64,000 bases of DNA, from positions 17,889-81,888 of IMG/VR virus record IMGVR_UViG_3300021512_000003; one strand, 5' to 3'. The stretch comes from a virus. The notes under the pieces were generated by a model. It was not told where the DNA came from, ran no database searches, and worked only from the letters and a program-made list of their open reading frames with translations. The position numbers and the translations under genes were made by a program. Shown here piece after piece: positions 32,780 to 41,843 of this stretch (positions within the stretch are counted from its first letter, which is position 1; the number at the start of each line of letters is the position of its first letter).

Positions 32780-35280
32780 TCCTTCCAGCTTCCTCCAATA
32801 ACGTATCCTGCTGTTAGTGGTACGTTTAGATTAAAATGCTTCCCAGCCTCATTTACAGATTGTGCTGCAAGCTCTCCTGTTGGAGAATAAGCAATATAGT
32901 AATCATCTTTCTTCCCTTTTTTTATGTCACTCCACATAATACCACCTTTCTCCTCTATTGTCTTGAAATTAATTGCTTCTTTTTCTGTAGGAAATGTCCT
33001 TATGTCTACTAATTCTTTACTTACACTATTCTGCCCTTCATCGTGATAAGCAATAGACTGCATGGAACACTTCTTCTTTGTTACATCCTCTTTAAATGGA
33101 TTACCAGAGTAGCCTAGTGCTTTATATTTCCTGTCTAGCCACACCATAGCCCACTTCATGCAGATAACACCTGCTGACTGGAACTTCACATTCAAAAGTG
33201 AGTGTTGACTCCTCGTAGGTAGTTGTCTACCATCTATTGCTGTAAGGAATTTCTTATTATTTGTACTCCACTCTGATTCAACTTGTTGTTTGTATATCGC
33301 AAGAGGTAGTGCATCTTCCCAGAAACTCTCGACCTCTTTCTTCCCTTTTGCCAAGCTCCAGTTCATTTGCTTTGCAGCCCCTGCTGCTGAAGAGCCGTAA
33401 GTTAGTGAGTATTTTAATGTCTTACTGTCATCTCTACTAATACCTTTACTCTCTGCTCTTCTCGAATGAAGGTCCTGTGGCTTCTTAGCTATGAGGGATG
33501 TACAATATGGGTGGCCTTCTGTATCACAGTTCCAAACGTAGTGCCCCTCTATCCTAGCCTCTAGACCATCAGCATCGTACCCCTCTAAGAAAGCGTACCT
33601 TGGGTCTGCCATGAAGAGTGCTCTCATGTGTTCTCCGTACAGACTACTGCTTCGAGGTACGTTAGCTACCCCCTTATGCTGGAATCTTGAGGTAGCACAA
33701 CCACAGGGGTCTGCTGGGGTGGGTATGCGTCCGTCTATGGCTAACCTGCCATGTGAGAGCCACCCTGTAATCCTCTTCTTCTTTTCACTGGCAGGGGAGT
33801 AGATAGAGTTCTTCCTGTGTCTGTATGTAAGCCACTCTACGATGTGCTTTACATACCACACTTTCCTACCTAGCCTTACGAGGTTATCACACAACTCTTT
33901 GTCTGCATTCTTAGTGAAGACAGGGAGGCCAACAACCTTTAATGGTTTGTTGAGTTTATGCTTCAGAAGCTTCTCTCTAAGGCCACTAGGTCTCACTCTC
34001 AAATTAGCACACCTCTCTTTCTCGAAAGGTGTACCTATTGTGGCCTCAATATACCTATCTACAGCAGCTTCAAACTTCTCTTGTGTCAGCTTCTTCTTCT
34101 TACTATCCAGTGTTAGGTCTTTGTCTTTCCAGTTCAGAGGGTTCCACCCCAGTGTTATTAGGTATGCCTTAATGTCTTCTTGGTGAGACAGTAGCATTGG
34201 CTCTGTAGTAACAAGAGACTCTCCCTCTGGTAAGGGGAGATCCCACATCTTATTAAAGATCTCAACCTTTCTTGGAAGGATAAGGGTTTTCTTTACTCTC
34301 TTGCCTACCTCTCTTTCTTCGTGAGCTACAACCCTACCTCCGTGCTTTTCTAAGAATTTAGCTAGATTAGCAGACATAGTACCGTCCCCAACAAATTGTC
34401 CTTTTGGAGGTATGAACTTTTTAGCTTCTGTCTTCCCTATCTTTTTTGGTGGTAGGAGGTGTTCTACATCTTGCTCTATCTTATCCATTTTCTGTGTAAG
34501 ATCTTTTACGCACCACTCAGCAAGCTTAATATTGAACTTAAAGCCGAAGTGTTCTTGTCTTGTTATAACCTCTGCTACAGCCTTCTCTAACTTGTAAGCC
34601 TCACCCCAAGACCACGTACCCCACTCCTTCTGGAGCATCTTGTACACTGCTAGGTTAGCTATACAGTCTTGGATGTTGTAGTAGAGCATGTCTGCACCAA
34701 ACCACGTAAACCTGTCCTCGTCCCACTCTTTTCCATGTCTGAACTCAACCTTAAAAGAGCCTGCTGCTTGAGACATCTTTGCAAGGGAATGTCCACACCA
34801 CCTATCTGGGTTTAACACTTTAGACATAACAAGTGTGTCGTGAATGTATACGTCTTTACCACCTACCGTGTCAGACTCTTCTTTATTGAAGCCAACAGTG
34901 TATGGTTGGTCATAAAGTAGGTCCATTAAGAGAAGGTCGTAGTTAATAATGTTATGACCTATAAGCATCTTTGCCTCGTCTTTGATGAAGGCAGGCACCT
35001 CGCTTAGTGGGTAGTGTGTGTATTCATACTGTGTGTAGTGCTCTAGTGGCACAGTGAGTCCATTCGGGTATGTTGTGGTGTGAGATCTACCGTCAAACAG
35101 TATCTTGTCACCATCACAAAATGCAAACAACTCAGAAGTGGTTGTGTCAAGAAATACAAAGCAATGTGCCTTAAAAGAGGGAAGAAGCTTATATGGCATT
35201 TTGCTGTAGTCAATAGACTCATAATTGAGTAGGTTATTAGCTTCTGCATCAAATATTAACTTCCTTCCTGACATATTCAT
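32770..35280 (-). CDS. Family A DNA polymerase with 3'-5' exonuclease, T7-like (836 aa)
   Basis: The exonuclease motif IFDAEANNLL is at the N terminus, with HNIINYDLLLMDLL and YNIQDCIANL as the second and third motifs. The polymerase motifs follow: EGYDADGLEARIEGHY (A), a Lys-Ser-Tyr/Gly segment KTLKYSLTYGSSAA (B) and AYHDEGQ (C). It is longer than T7 gp5 by about 130 residues, mainly between exonuclease and palm. It is the replicative polymerase. Confidence 0.95.
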   Translation of the reverse strand: MNMSGRKLIFDAEANNLLNYESIDYSKMPYKLLPSFKAHCFVFLDTTTSELFAFCDGDKILFDGRSHTTTYPNGLTVPLEHYTQYEYTHYPLSEVPAFIKDEAKMLIGHNIINYDLLLMDLLYDQPYTVGFNKEESDTVGGKDVYIHDTLVMSKVLNPDRWCGHSLAKMSQAAGSFKVEFRHGKEWDEDRFTWFGADMLYYNIQDCIANLAVYKMLQKEWGTWSWGEAYKLEKAVAEVITRQEHFGFKFNIKLAEWCVKDLTQKMDKIEQDVEHLLPPKKIGKTEAKKFIPPKGQFVGDGTMSANLAKFLEKHGGRVVAHEEREVGKRVKKTLILPRKVEIFNKMWDLPLPEGESLVTTEPMLLSHQEDIKAYLITLGWNPLNWKDKDLTLDSKKKKLTQEKFEAAVDRYIEATIGTPFEKERCANLRVRPSGLREKLLKHKLNKPLKVVGLPVFTKNADKELCDNLVRLGRKVWYVKHIVEWLTYRHRKNSIYSPASEKKKRITGWLSHGRLAIDGRIPTPADPCGCATSRFQHKGVANVPRSSSLYGEHMRALFMADPRYAFLEGYDADGLEARIEGHYVWNCDTEGHPYCTSLIAKKPQDLHSRRAESKGISRDDSKTLKYSLTYGSSAAGAAKQMNWSLAKGKKEVESFWEDALPLAIYKQQVESEWSTNNKKFLTAIDGRQLPTRSQHSLLNVKFQSAGVICMKWAMVWLDRKYKALGYSGNPFKEDVTKKKCSMQSIAYHDEGQNSVSKELVDIRTFPTEKEAINFKTIEEKGGIMWSDIKKGKKDDYYIAYSPTGELAAQSVNEAGKHFNLNVPLTAGYVIGGSWKDCH

Positions 35281-35330
35281 AACCTATAGTTAAAGTAACA
35301 AGCTCCTGCACTGTTTTGCAACTTGTGCAT

Positions 35331-35666
35331 TTAGTCGTGCTTTGCCTCTTCCAAGTTAGCCAAGGCTGCTGCCAACTCATCTTCAAAGTAATGCTTACCT
35401 CCAATCAACACTGTACTTCGCAAGTCTTCTCCACACAACCACCCTATGTCAATGTCTGCACCAATGTCTTCACTAAAGACAACTCCACTGTTACTAGAAA
35501 GGATTTTTCCAGTAACACCTGTAAATAAAAAACATTTATCCGTATGACGGAAACGCTTACCACCCATAGACCACCTATACCCAAGGACAAATAAGCGCTC
35601 TTGTATAACCTTACTCACTTCCTTGTCGTAACCAATGTTAAACTTCATATTTTTAAATTCAAACAT
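35331..35666 (-). CDS. Hypothetical protein (111 aa)
   Basis: Start ATG 35666 follows AGAGG. The protein opens with FEFKNMKFNIGYDKEVSKVI and has a Gly/Tyr-rich middle (LGYRWSMGGKRF), a pattern seen in small phage proteins of unknown function, then an acidic helical C terminus. It lies between polymerase and a small gene in the same direction. Confidence 0.65.
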   Translation of the reverse strand: MFEFKNMKFNIGYDKEVSKVIQERLFVLGYRWSMGGKRFRHTDKCFLFTGVTGKILSSNSGVVFSEDIGADIDIGWLCGEDLRSTVLIGGKHYFEDELAAALANLEEAKHD

Positions 35667-35753
35667 ATACACCTCTTATTTTATGTGATCTGTTGTACTG
35701 TGGGTACAAGCATAGCATACAGTACTGTGCGACACAAGTACGTTCCTTTTTCC

Positions 35754-35927
35754 TTACCTTTGGTAACCCGTTGTGCCATCTCTTAACTCTCTTATTAACC
35801 TGATAGCTTTATTTAACTTTAGGAAGACATCGGCAGCTACCTCTACATCGCACAACAAGTAGATAGATTGCTGCGTCTCCCTTAGCTCTGCAATAAAATC
35901 ATCTATCTCATTTTGTTGTTTTGTCAT
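35754..35927 (-). CDS. Small helical protein (57 aa)
   Basis: ATG 35927 has AGAGG eight bases upstream, and the frame runs to TAA 35754. The product is almost entirely helical, with heptad-like hydrophobic spacing (IDDFIAELRETQQSIYLL). It explains an otherwise empty 300-base interval. The function is unknown. Confidence 0.6.
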   Translation of the reverse strand: MTKQQNEIDDFIAELRETQQSIYLLCDVEVAADVFLKLNKAIRLIRELRDGTTGYQR

Positions 35928-35973
35928 CACACTGCCTCTTGTTAAGTGTTAGTTGGTTTCACTCTAACCGGTG

Positions 35974-36735
35974 TTAAGCATACTGACTAATTCCCTCTTC
36001 ACACCACACATCACTCGACCCATCAAGACTAGCATGAGCAACCTTGTCAATAAAACTGTACTCCTCCTCACCCTGAAACTCTGAGACAAACTTGTACTTT
36101 CTTATAGCCATATACTTTGCTTCGTTCTTCATCATTGTAAAAAGTAGACCTTCCGATGTGTCTTCATTCTCAATGAAGCCTAAAGGTACTCTCTGAATAA
36201 ACTTTGTGGCAGCAAGCCAGTACGCTTCACTTACCTCTACCTCAGACAGATTAAACCTTCTAGTAACCATGTGCGGCATAGACAGTGCCCATCTTCCAAT
36301 TTCTTTTTCTAAAGGGGTTTTATTTAATAGACAATGCTGGTAACAGGCTTTCCCTAGAACACTCTTGAACTTACTGTAGTGCTGTAATGTCCTGTGATCA
36401 GCTACAGTGTTAAAATCATACAGCCCCGCCAAATTCTCAGCCCGACAGTTCAGCGTATCCTTATCTCTAAAAACTATCTTACTGCAATCTGAGTCAGGTA
36501 GGAAGTGTTTTGCAACAAGAGTGTGTACGAACACATTAAACACTCTCCCTTGTGTTGTTTTGCGGCTTAAAAACACCCTAAGCCTTGGGCTAGAGTTCTT
36601 GCGCCTTTTGCTTATATAAGGTTTCAACACCTTCTCTCCAAACTTCTTTGTCCAACTCATAACTCTACCAAGACTGCTGATATAGGCGTTATCTATTCCG
36701 TTAATAGCTTTCCACTCTTCACTACTCATAGTCAC
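35974..36735 (-). CDS. NUMOD4/degenerate HNH protein with extra C-terminal domain (253 aa)
   Basis: The N terminus has a NUMOD4-like EEWKAINGIDNAYISSLGRV. The following HNH-like region keeps VHTLVAKHFLP and a final Asn-Leu but reads FRDKD where the catalytic His-X-Asp-Gly-Asn should be, so cleavage is doubtful. Residues 150-253 have a helix series (EAYWLAATKF, LLFTMMKNEAKYMAIRK) resembling region 2 of ECF sigma factors. That likeness is weak and only suggestive. Confidence 0.55.
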   Translation of the reverse strand: MTMSSEEWKAINGIDNAYISSLGRVMSWTKKFGEKVLKPYISKRRKNSSPRLRVFLSRKTTQGRVFNVFVHTLVAKHFLPDSDCSKIVFRDKDTLNCRAENLAGLYDFNTVADHRTLQHYSKFKSVLGKACYQHCLLNKTPLEKEIGRWALSMPHMVTRRFNLSEVEVSEAYWLAATKFIQRVPLGFIENEDTSEGLLFTMMKNEAKYMAIRKYKFVSEFQGEEEYSFIDKVAHASLDGSSDVWCEEGISQYA

Positions 36736-36744
36736 CTCTTACAA

Positions 36745-37020
36745 TTAAAACTCTGGTCTACACCCTTCACCATCACTCTCTTGTGCAGATGTATGCTTGT
36801 TCCTTGCTTCCCACTCTTGTATTGTATCACAATGTACGTCCTCAAGGAAGCCCTCTGGTGGTTCTATAAAGTCTCCTGTTGAGTTATCGTAGAACAAAGG
36901 AACCTTCCCAGTACGCCCATACTTCCTGTCGTCAAGGACTACCAAAGAACGTGTGTTCTTTTCTTTAGTGGTTTGGTCTGGGTCTTTATTCCCCTCTAAG
37001 CCAATCATGTAGTGACAACA
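36745..37020 (-). CDS. Primase-helicase, exon 2 (C-terminal 91 codons)
   Basis: This segment supplies the end of the helicase core: CCHYMIGLEGNKDPD, then TRSLVVLDDRKYGRTG, which aligns with the T7 gp4 segment ending ALERNQQ and its CRFTGDTG motif. It has no ribosome site at its left-over TTG and is in phase with exon 1 after removal of 714 bases. The spliced junction reads ...RSMMR-CCHYM..., matching family spacing. Confidence 0.8.
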   Translation of the reverse strand, partial: CCHYMIGLEGNKDPDQTTKEKNTRSLVVLDDRKYGRTGKVPLFYDNSTGDFIEPPEGFLEDVHCDTIQEWEARNKHTSAQESDGEGCRPEF

Positions 37021-37734
37021 CAAATATGTTCAAGGAGGTTCGCTACTACCTCCCCCGCACCACCTCTTAGGTGCTGCTGCTCTAGCTTTCACTAGAAGTT
37101 CAGACTATATCACCATCTCCTTATAAGAGATGCCTTCCATTTCCACCACCAATAGCTTGTGGTGTACGAGCTTACGCTCTAGTCGTTGAGGTTTACTAAC
37201 TTCTTTGTAGTACCCCTAGCCTTGTACCAAGCATCACCTGAGCAATACAGTGAGTTGGTTACAGCATGTTGTACGTTTTCTTGTTGGGATACTACCTCAA
37301 GATTACTTAAAGAGTTATTTACTGTGTTACCATCTATATGGTTTACAACTTCATTTTTATTAAGTTGTCTACCTATATGTACTGAAGCAATTAACCTATG
37401 TAGCATATAAAGCTTATCTTTTAGCCTTACACGCATATAGGGGTTTTTACTTCTTCCCCAGTGCTTGTAAGGTTTTAACCTCTTAATTTGAGGTTTTCTT
37501 GCTATACTATATATGTTACCTTTTAAGTCTACAAAGTATTTATCCATTTCTGGTACTTGCAGTAAATCTTGTTTTGTTAGTCTTACCTGCTGATTGCCCA
37601 TTGTAACATCCTTTTATTGTTCATCATTGTATCACACATAACTACCAAGCTCTACAACTATAAAAAGGCTTTAGGGGTTTCCAGCAATTAAAAAGGTTTG
37701 CAAAGAGAGTCACCTCTCTAGGGCGCTATTGTTA
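37021..37734 (-). ncRNA. Group I self-splicing intron in the helicase gene (714 nt)
   Basis: The helicase frame stops immediately after exon 1 and resumes in phase 714 bases later. The insert carries group I core elements: a GGAAACCCCTAAAGCC-type P4-P6 strand (37667-37689), AACGACTAGAGC (about 37176-37187) and GATATAGTCTGAAC (37098-37111), whose GACTA and TAGTC pair as P7. The 5' exon ends in T and the intron ends in G, as required. An HNH nuclease ORF lies inside. Confidence 0.85.
37179..37601 (-). CDS. Intron-encoded HNH homing endonuclease (140 aa)
   Basis: An N-terminal NUMOD4-like strand region (KYFVDLKGNIYS) is followed by the HNH core: MLHRLIASVHIG, then VVNHIDGNTVNNSLSNLEVVSQQEN, containing His-Ile-Asp-Gly-Asn and Asn-Leu. 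It would cut intronless alleles of the helicase gene and spread the intron. Its stop codon lies in the P7 strand of the intron, a usual economy for intron ORFs. Confidence 0.85.
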   Translation of the reverse strand: MGNQQVRLTKQDLLQVPEMDKYFVDLKGNIYSIARKPQIKRLKPYKHWGRSKNPYMRVRLKDKLYMLHRLIASVHIGRQLNKNEVVNHIDGNTVNNSLSNLEVVSQQENVQHAVTNSLYCSGDAWYKARGTTKKLVNLND

Positions 37735-39231
37735 ACGCATCATAGACCTACTACCAGTGAACTGAGAACTATAAACCTTCCCTCCAAACTCATGTGGCTG
37801 GCCTTTATCTGGTGCTTTAAGATGACAGAAGCAATAATAAGTAAAACCTAAATCTATACTCATCTTACTAATCTCATCAGCAAACCTATCAAGCTCCGTG
37901 TTTGCCTCGGAGGGAGTCATCCCTGTTGTAAGCCTGGTTATCGGGTCAATAATGATGTCTTCGCAATGCTCAATAAGAACTGCATGACGTATAGCCCCTT
38001 TCAGCTCATCCCAACTACACCTACCATAGTTATTATACAGGCAAAGACGTGGGCCTGTCTTGTCCGAGGCTGCTATTAAGTCTTCTTGAGTGAAGTAGTT
38101 TGACCTGTCAACAGGAGGGGCTTTCTCTTGGAACTCACCACAATCATCAACATAGAGGACAACCTCCTCTCCTTTCTCATTAAAGAAGATAGCCTTCTCT
38201 GGATTAGTGAAGTCCTTCTTAGACTCCTTACCAGCTACACGGTGAATCGTCTCCGTTGTCGGTTCCTCGAATTTAAACACAGCAACCTTCTGAGGCTTAC
38301 CTAGTGAGTTCTTATCTCGCGCCAATATGTGACTAATTAGTTTATCTGCTAGACAACTCTTGCCCTGCTTCACACCTGCCCCAAAGTAATACCCCTCCCC
38401 CAACCTACGTCCTAATGTAAGTCTTGTTAAAGACCTCCAAGGCCACGTCTTACCTACCACAGGTAACTTATGTGTCTCCTCTCTAATCTCCTCGTAGAGA
38501 GTAAAACCTTCTGGTGTGTACTGGGAAGGCTTCATCAGCATCCAGTAAAGAGCTGTACTCCCCTCTTTCAAGTAGACATCACAAGGGTCACTATCTTCTG
38601 GTAGTTTTGCCACAAGCATATCTGGGAATAGTCCATATACGTCAGCAGTGGCCTCATTGCCTCTCTTTATCTTCTTTAGTCTCTCTTGTGGTGTTGCACT
38701 ATCGTTATCAAAAGCAAACACCTTCTCACTAAATTTATTCAGGTAACGTGTATTTGCTTTCTGTCCTAAGTTCTGAACAGCGTTAGCTGTCCCACAACCA
38801 ATACTTAGTGTGGTGGGATTACCTTTACCTTTGTAACCTTCCTTTAGGCATTGCCACATAAGCATACAATCTATCTCACCCTCACTAACAAATACTTTCT
38901 TCCCCCCAGTCTTATTACCAGATACCAGCCCAAACAAATCGCACTTAACACCGTGATACCCTATAGAGGTGAAGTGGAAGTTACCTTGCTTTGGCTTAGT
39001 CAAGTCTCGCTTCTTATAACCTACAATCCTATCTTCTATTGTGTAGGGGAAGTAGTGAGCTATAGGTGTACGGCCATCACTACTGCTAAGCTCAGTTCTA
39101 ACACCAAAATGCTCTGCTGTCTTTTGTGTGATCTTCCTTTCTTCTATAGGAAGGATAGGAAAGGTGAGTACGTCTGCTAACGTCTGCTCCTTCACTCTCC
39201 CATAGCTTACTCCTGCTGTAGCTTTATTCAT
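37735..39231 (-). CDS. Primase-helicase, exon 1 (Toprim and helicase domains, about 499 codons)
   Basis: Residues about 110-180 form the Toprim domain (VSEGEIDCML, AFDND). Walker A is GAGVKQGKS at about 284-292 and Walker B is IIIDPITRL. The T7 gp4-like enzyme unwinds the fork and may prime. I use ATG 39231, preceded by AGGAGAG. ATG 39255 is an alternative. The reading frame continues through the group I intron into 36745-37020 after splicing, giving about 590 residues. Confidence 0.9.
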
Positions 39232-39433
39232 CTTCTCTCCTGTTTGGTATGTCATAGTCTCACCTATCCATTAAAGCCTTTTAATTATCTGGTGTGTGTA
39301 TACATAGTTAATACCTTATCGTTAATACCTCATCTTTTTATAATGTACATACTAAGACGTTCTCTAAAACCGTACAGTATTCTTGTTCCTCTGTTAGCCT
39401 TACCACAGGCTTACTACTACTGGTTTGTAAGTG

Positions 39434-39482
39434 CTTGATTTTACTCCTACGACCTTGCGTAGTCTGTATAGTCCAGTGTTAT
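39434..39482 (+). repeat. 49-bp repeat, copy 2 (attI-like docking site)
   Basis: The right 31 bases, including TAGTCTGTATAGTCCAG and the terminal GTGTTAT, are nearly identical to copies 1 and 3. The left part has several changes but keeps TTGATTT. A GTAAGTG upstream is shared with copy 3. The cassette array begins at the final GTTAT. Confidence 0.7.
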
Positions 39483-39486
39483 AAAC

Positions 39487-39687
39487 CTAATCATTGTTAG
39501 GTTTTGGCTTAAAGTCACCATCAGCATCGCAATGCTCAGGTGGCCACCCATGCTTTCTAATATTCATCGCTCTAAGCGGATACTTTATTAAATACCTATA
39601 GAGCGTCTCAAGCATTAACCCAATACCCACAATAATAAAAAATGTAAGAACTGGACTGTCGCTCATAAATTCATAAATTGTTGTCAT
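39487..39687 (-). CDS. Cassette-borne single-pass membrane protein (66 aa)
   Basis: One membrane helix (PVLTFFIIVGIGLMLETLYRYL, in two halves about residues 12-33) is followed by a basic and then acidic soluble tail. The stop is four bases from the attI-like core and the start lies before the attC-like site at 39710, so it fills the first cassette of array 2. Confidence 0.65.
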   Translation of the reverse strand: MTTIYEFMSDSPVLTFFIIVGIGLMLETLYRYLIKYPLRAMNIRKHGWPPEHCDADGDFKPKPNND

Positions 39688-39709
39688 ATCTATGGCCTGT
39701 TAAGTCGGT

Positions 39710-39781
39710 TTATAACAAAGCAGTCAAGCTGACAGTCTCTACGCTGCGCTTCGTTCCTGCCGCTTACTTATTGCGTTATGT
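39710..39781 (+). other. attC-like site 1 of array 2
   Basis: Left box TTATAAC with AAAG, right box GTTATGT preceded by TTGC. The arms pair imperfectly around a CTACGCTGCGC... centre of about 60 bases. The orientation matches that of classical attC with the expected gene on the left + strand. The TTA of the core is the stop codon of the methyltransferase on its right. Confidence 0.8.
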
Positions 39782-40468
39782 TGCACTAATTCTATCTTGT
39801 GCAATCTTAAAGTATTCTTCATCTAGCTCAATGCCAATAAACTTACGACCAAGGTTTTTACAAGCTACGCCTGTGCTACCGCTACCTAAAAACGGGTCGA
39901 GTATTGTTGCACCTTTATCACTAAACTTTATCAATAGGTATTCCAATAAATCAACTGGCTTTTGTGTTGGGTGTAATTTATTGCCAGTTCTATTGAACTT
40001 TAAAATATTAGGATCACGCTTACCGTTTATAAGTCTACGTCCTTTCTGTATAAAAATAATCATTTCATACTTTGGTGCAAAGTCGGCTTTTAAATCACCC
40101 ATACTAGTGTTGTTCTTTTCCCATATAAGTATATTCTTTATTTTAAATTTTTGCTCTAGTGCTTGCTTGAATTTATCAATATTATGAAAGCTACAAAAAA
40201 CATAATGCGCCGTATTGTCCGCAGCAACTCTAAATAATTCATCAATCCAAACATCAAGCCATCTTAAGTCTTTATCGTTTTTTATCTTACTGTATTTCTC
40301 AATCCTATAGTTACTCTGAAACTCCATACCATATGGCGGGTCGGTCAATATCATATCAACTGAACCATCAGGTATTTCTTTCATTCTTTCTAAGCAGTCT
40401 CCTTGCATCAACCAAGGATTTAGATCTTCTTTTTCTATATCTGCTAGTCGTTCATTTTTGTAGTGCAT
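39776..40468 (-). CDS. Cassette-borne DNA methyltransferase, N6-A/N4-C type (230 aa)
   Basis: Catalytic motif DPPY is at residues 43-46 and the AdoMet-binding motif DPFLGSGSTG is near residue 200, with a Gly-Asp-Cys target-side segment at the start. The order places it with the beta-class DNA amino-methyltransferases. No restriction partner is in the cassette, so it may protect phage DNA from host enzymes. Its TAA stop is formed by the recombination core. A second, different methyltransferase lies at 52391. Confidence 0.85.
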   Translation of the reverse strand: MHYKNERLADIEKEDLNPWLMQGDCLERMKEIPDGSVDMILTDPPYGMEFQSNYRIEKYSKIKNDKDLRWLDVWIDELFRVAADNTAHYVFCSFHNIDKFKQALEQKFKIKNILIWEKNNTSMGDLKADFAPKYEMIIFIQKGRRLINGKRDPNILKFNRTGNKLHPTQKPVDLLEYLLIKFSDKGATILDPFLGSGSTGVACKNLGRKFIGIELDEEYFKIAQDRISAT

Positions 40469-40493
40469 TTTAATCTTTCCTTTAGTTCGTGCA

Positions 40494-40569
40494 ATATAAC
40501 AACAATTTCAAAAAGACACGTACAGTTTGTTCCAAACGTGCCCTTAGCATTTTAAATTAAGGGTTATGT
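40494..40569 (+). other. attC-like site 2 of array 2
   Basis: Boxes ATATAAC (left) and GTTATGT (right) enclose an inverted repeat with GACACGT...ACGTGCC-type arms. It is longer than most sites in this array and ends in AAGGGTTATG, slightly off the GCGTT consensus. Confidence 0.65.
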
Positions 40570-40584
40570 TACTAAACCAAGCGT

Positions 40585-40974
40585 TTACCAACTACATAAA
40601 TCATGCTGTTTATTTAGAGAGTGCATCTCTACATCTTCGCACGTCTCAATATCAAACATTCCAATATGGCAATCACTTGGCTCAATATTTAAAGTCTCAG
40701 CTAGCCATTTGTATGCTTCTTTTCTTTTCATATCTCCAAATTTCCATAATGGATCAAAGGCTCTATGCGCTGCGCTTTTTGCTTTTCTTAGCTCTTTATT
40801 TGCCAACCTACCTAATGGCTTTGTTGTTCCTTTGTGTGTACCAACGTAGGCATCACAACCAACACAAGAGTAAAAACTCAAGCTAAATAAATCCTTTCGG
40901 TGTGGGTAAACTTCCTTTCCTGTAACTGCCTTTGAGAATTGTTTGCAGTATGGGCATGTTGGTGTCAAATTCAT
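40585..40974 (-). CDS. Cassette-borne DUF3268-like zinc-finger protein (129 aa)
   Basis: I use ATG 40974 after AAGGA. An ATG at 41004 would run into the attC site. The protein has CPYC near residue 7, EVYPHRKDL, then a second Cys pair CVGC, GTHKGTTKPLGRLA and AHRAFDPLW, which together match the DUF3268 zinc-finger family found in phages and mobile DNA. Its function is not established. Confidence 0.8.
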   Translation of the reverse strand: MNLTPTCPYCKQFSKAVTGKEVYPHRKDLFSLSFYSCVGCDAYVGTHKGTTKPLGRLANKELRKAKSAAHRAFDPLWKFGDMKRKEAYKWLAETLNIEPSDCHIGMFDIETCEDVEMHSLNKQHDLCSW

Positions 40975-41000
40975 TCTATCAATCCTTTTTAGTGGTGGTA

Positions 41001-41073
41001 ACATAACAAGGTTTTCAAAGCGGACACATTACAGCGTACCGCTTTCATTTAGCCGTTTAAAACGAGGTTAGGT
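41001..41073 (+). other. attC-like site 3 of array 2
   Basis: Left box ACATAAC with AAGG and right box GTTAGGT. The internal arms AAAGCGG and CCGCTTT pair well. The outer right arm (AACGAG) is less regular. Confidence 0.65.
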
Positions 41074-41099
41074 TGCAAAAACAACATTTAAGTTGTCCA

Positions 41100-41297
41100 T
41101 TAAGTGACTGAACGAATATCCAGACTTTTCATGCTTTTTATGTAAAGAACTCTCATACCAGTCGCCATCTCCATTGCAACCTTTAATTCTGCATTATTAG
41201 GCTCGAATCTTGAGTATAAGATAGTATAATCACCATTCAATTCAGGAGAACTCTTACTATTGAGTATAACTTTCTCGCCTGCTTTAAATTTAGCCAT
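41100..41297 (-). CDS. Cassette-borne hypothetical protein (65 aa)
   Basis: ATG 41297 is preceded by AAGGGG. The protein starts MAKFKAGEKVILNSK, the style of a small SH3-like or KOW-like beta domain, and has a Met-rich helix. It occupies cassette four, antisense to the attC orientation. No family is recognised. Confidence 0.65.
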   Translation of the reverse strand: MAKFKAGEKVILNSKSSPELNGDYTILYSRFEPNNAELKVAMEMATGMRVLYIKSMKSLDIRSVT

Positions 41298-41323
41298 AGA
41301 ATAACCCCTTTAATTTAACAGCA

Positions 41324-41382
41324 GCCTAACAAGGCTGCTGTTTTGGAAGCGCTGAAGCGCTCCACAAAGCTTTACGTTATAT
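41324..41382 (+). other. attC-like site 4 of array 2
   Basis: Boxes GCCTAAC and GTTATAT with a perfect GGAAGCGCT-GAAGCGCTCC-type hairpin in the middle. Its central 40 bases are the same as those of the array 3 site at 57689-57747. Confidence 0.8.
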
Positions 41383-41609
41383 GTAATAAGTGTCCACACA
41401 AACTTCAGCATGAATGTGTATCTGGTCTTTTCCACATCTCTATCTAAACCATCTTAAACAGTCGTATACTTAAACCCCCTCACAACAAACCGGACACCCT
41501 TGTGAGGTTAAGCGGTAGCCCACCAAGGAGGAGGGCAAGCACTCAAACTTTACTTACGATTAACACTCAGTTCTGTGGTGGCAATAACTGACCAACCACA
41601 GGAAAGCAT

Positions 41610-41708
41610 ATGGACCCAATTAGCATCATCCTCACCCTTAAAGTCGCAACCCTATCCGTTGCGCTAGTTACTGAACTCGTCAAGCTGTATAAAGAACTTA
41701 GTAAGTAA
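41610..41708 (+). CDS. Very small hydrophobic protein in a cassette otherwise without ORFs (32 aa)
   Basis: ATG 41610 has AGGAAAG upstream. The product MDPISIILTLKVATLSVALV... is one amphipathic or membrane helix. It lies on the + strand, the usual integron orientation, in a 530-base cassette (41377-41909) that has no longer frame. The left half of that cassette has an inverted repeat CCTCACAA/TTGTGAGG (about 41469-41500) and shows no gene, so it may encode an RNA. Confidence 0.4.
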   Translation: MDPISIILTLKVATLSVALVTELVKLYKELSK

Positions 41709-41843
41709 CTAACAATTAGAGTGCAGTACCAAAGATAATCTATAAAACGGTTTCAGAATCCAACTGAATAAAATGGAGTTTAAAATAAATCTTAAATCAG
41801 TAGCGTCTTATCCTCCTTGAGTTTGGCGCTCATTAAATATTAC

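Noticed and set aside
36745-37734. Helicase interruption by an intein or simple frameshift
   Set aside because: No splicing-type protein motifs are at the borders and a stop codon lies at the junction. The group I core elements and the exact in-phase rejoining favour an intron.
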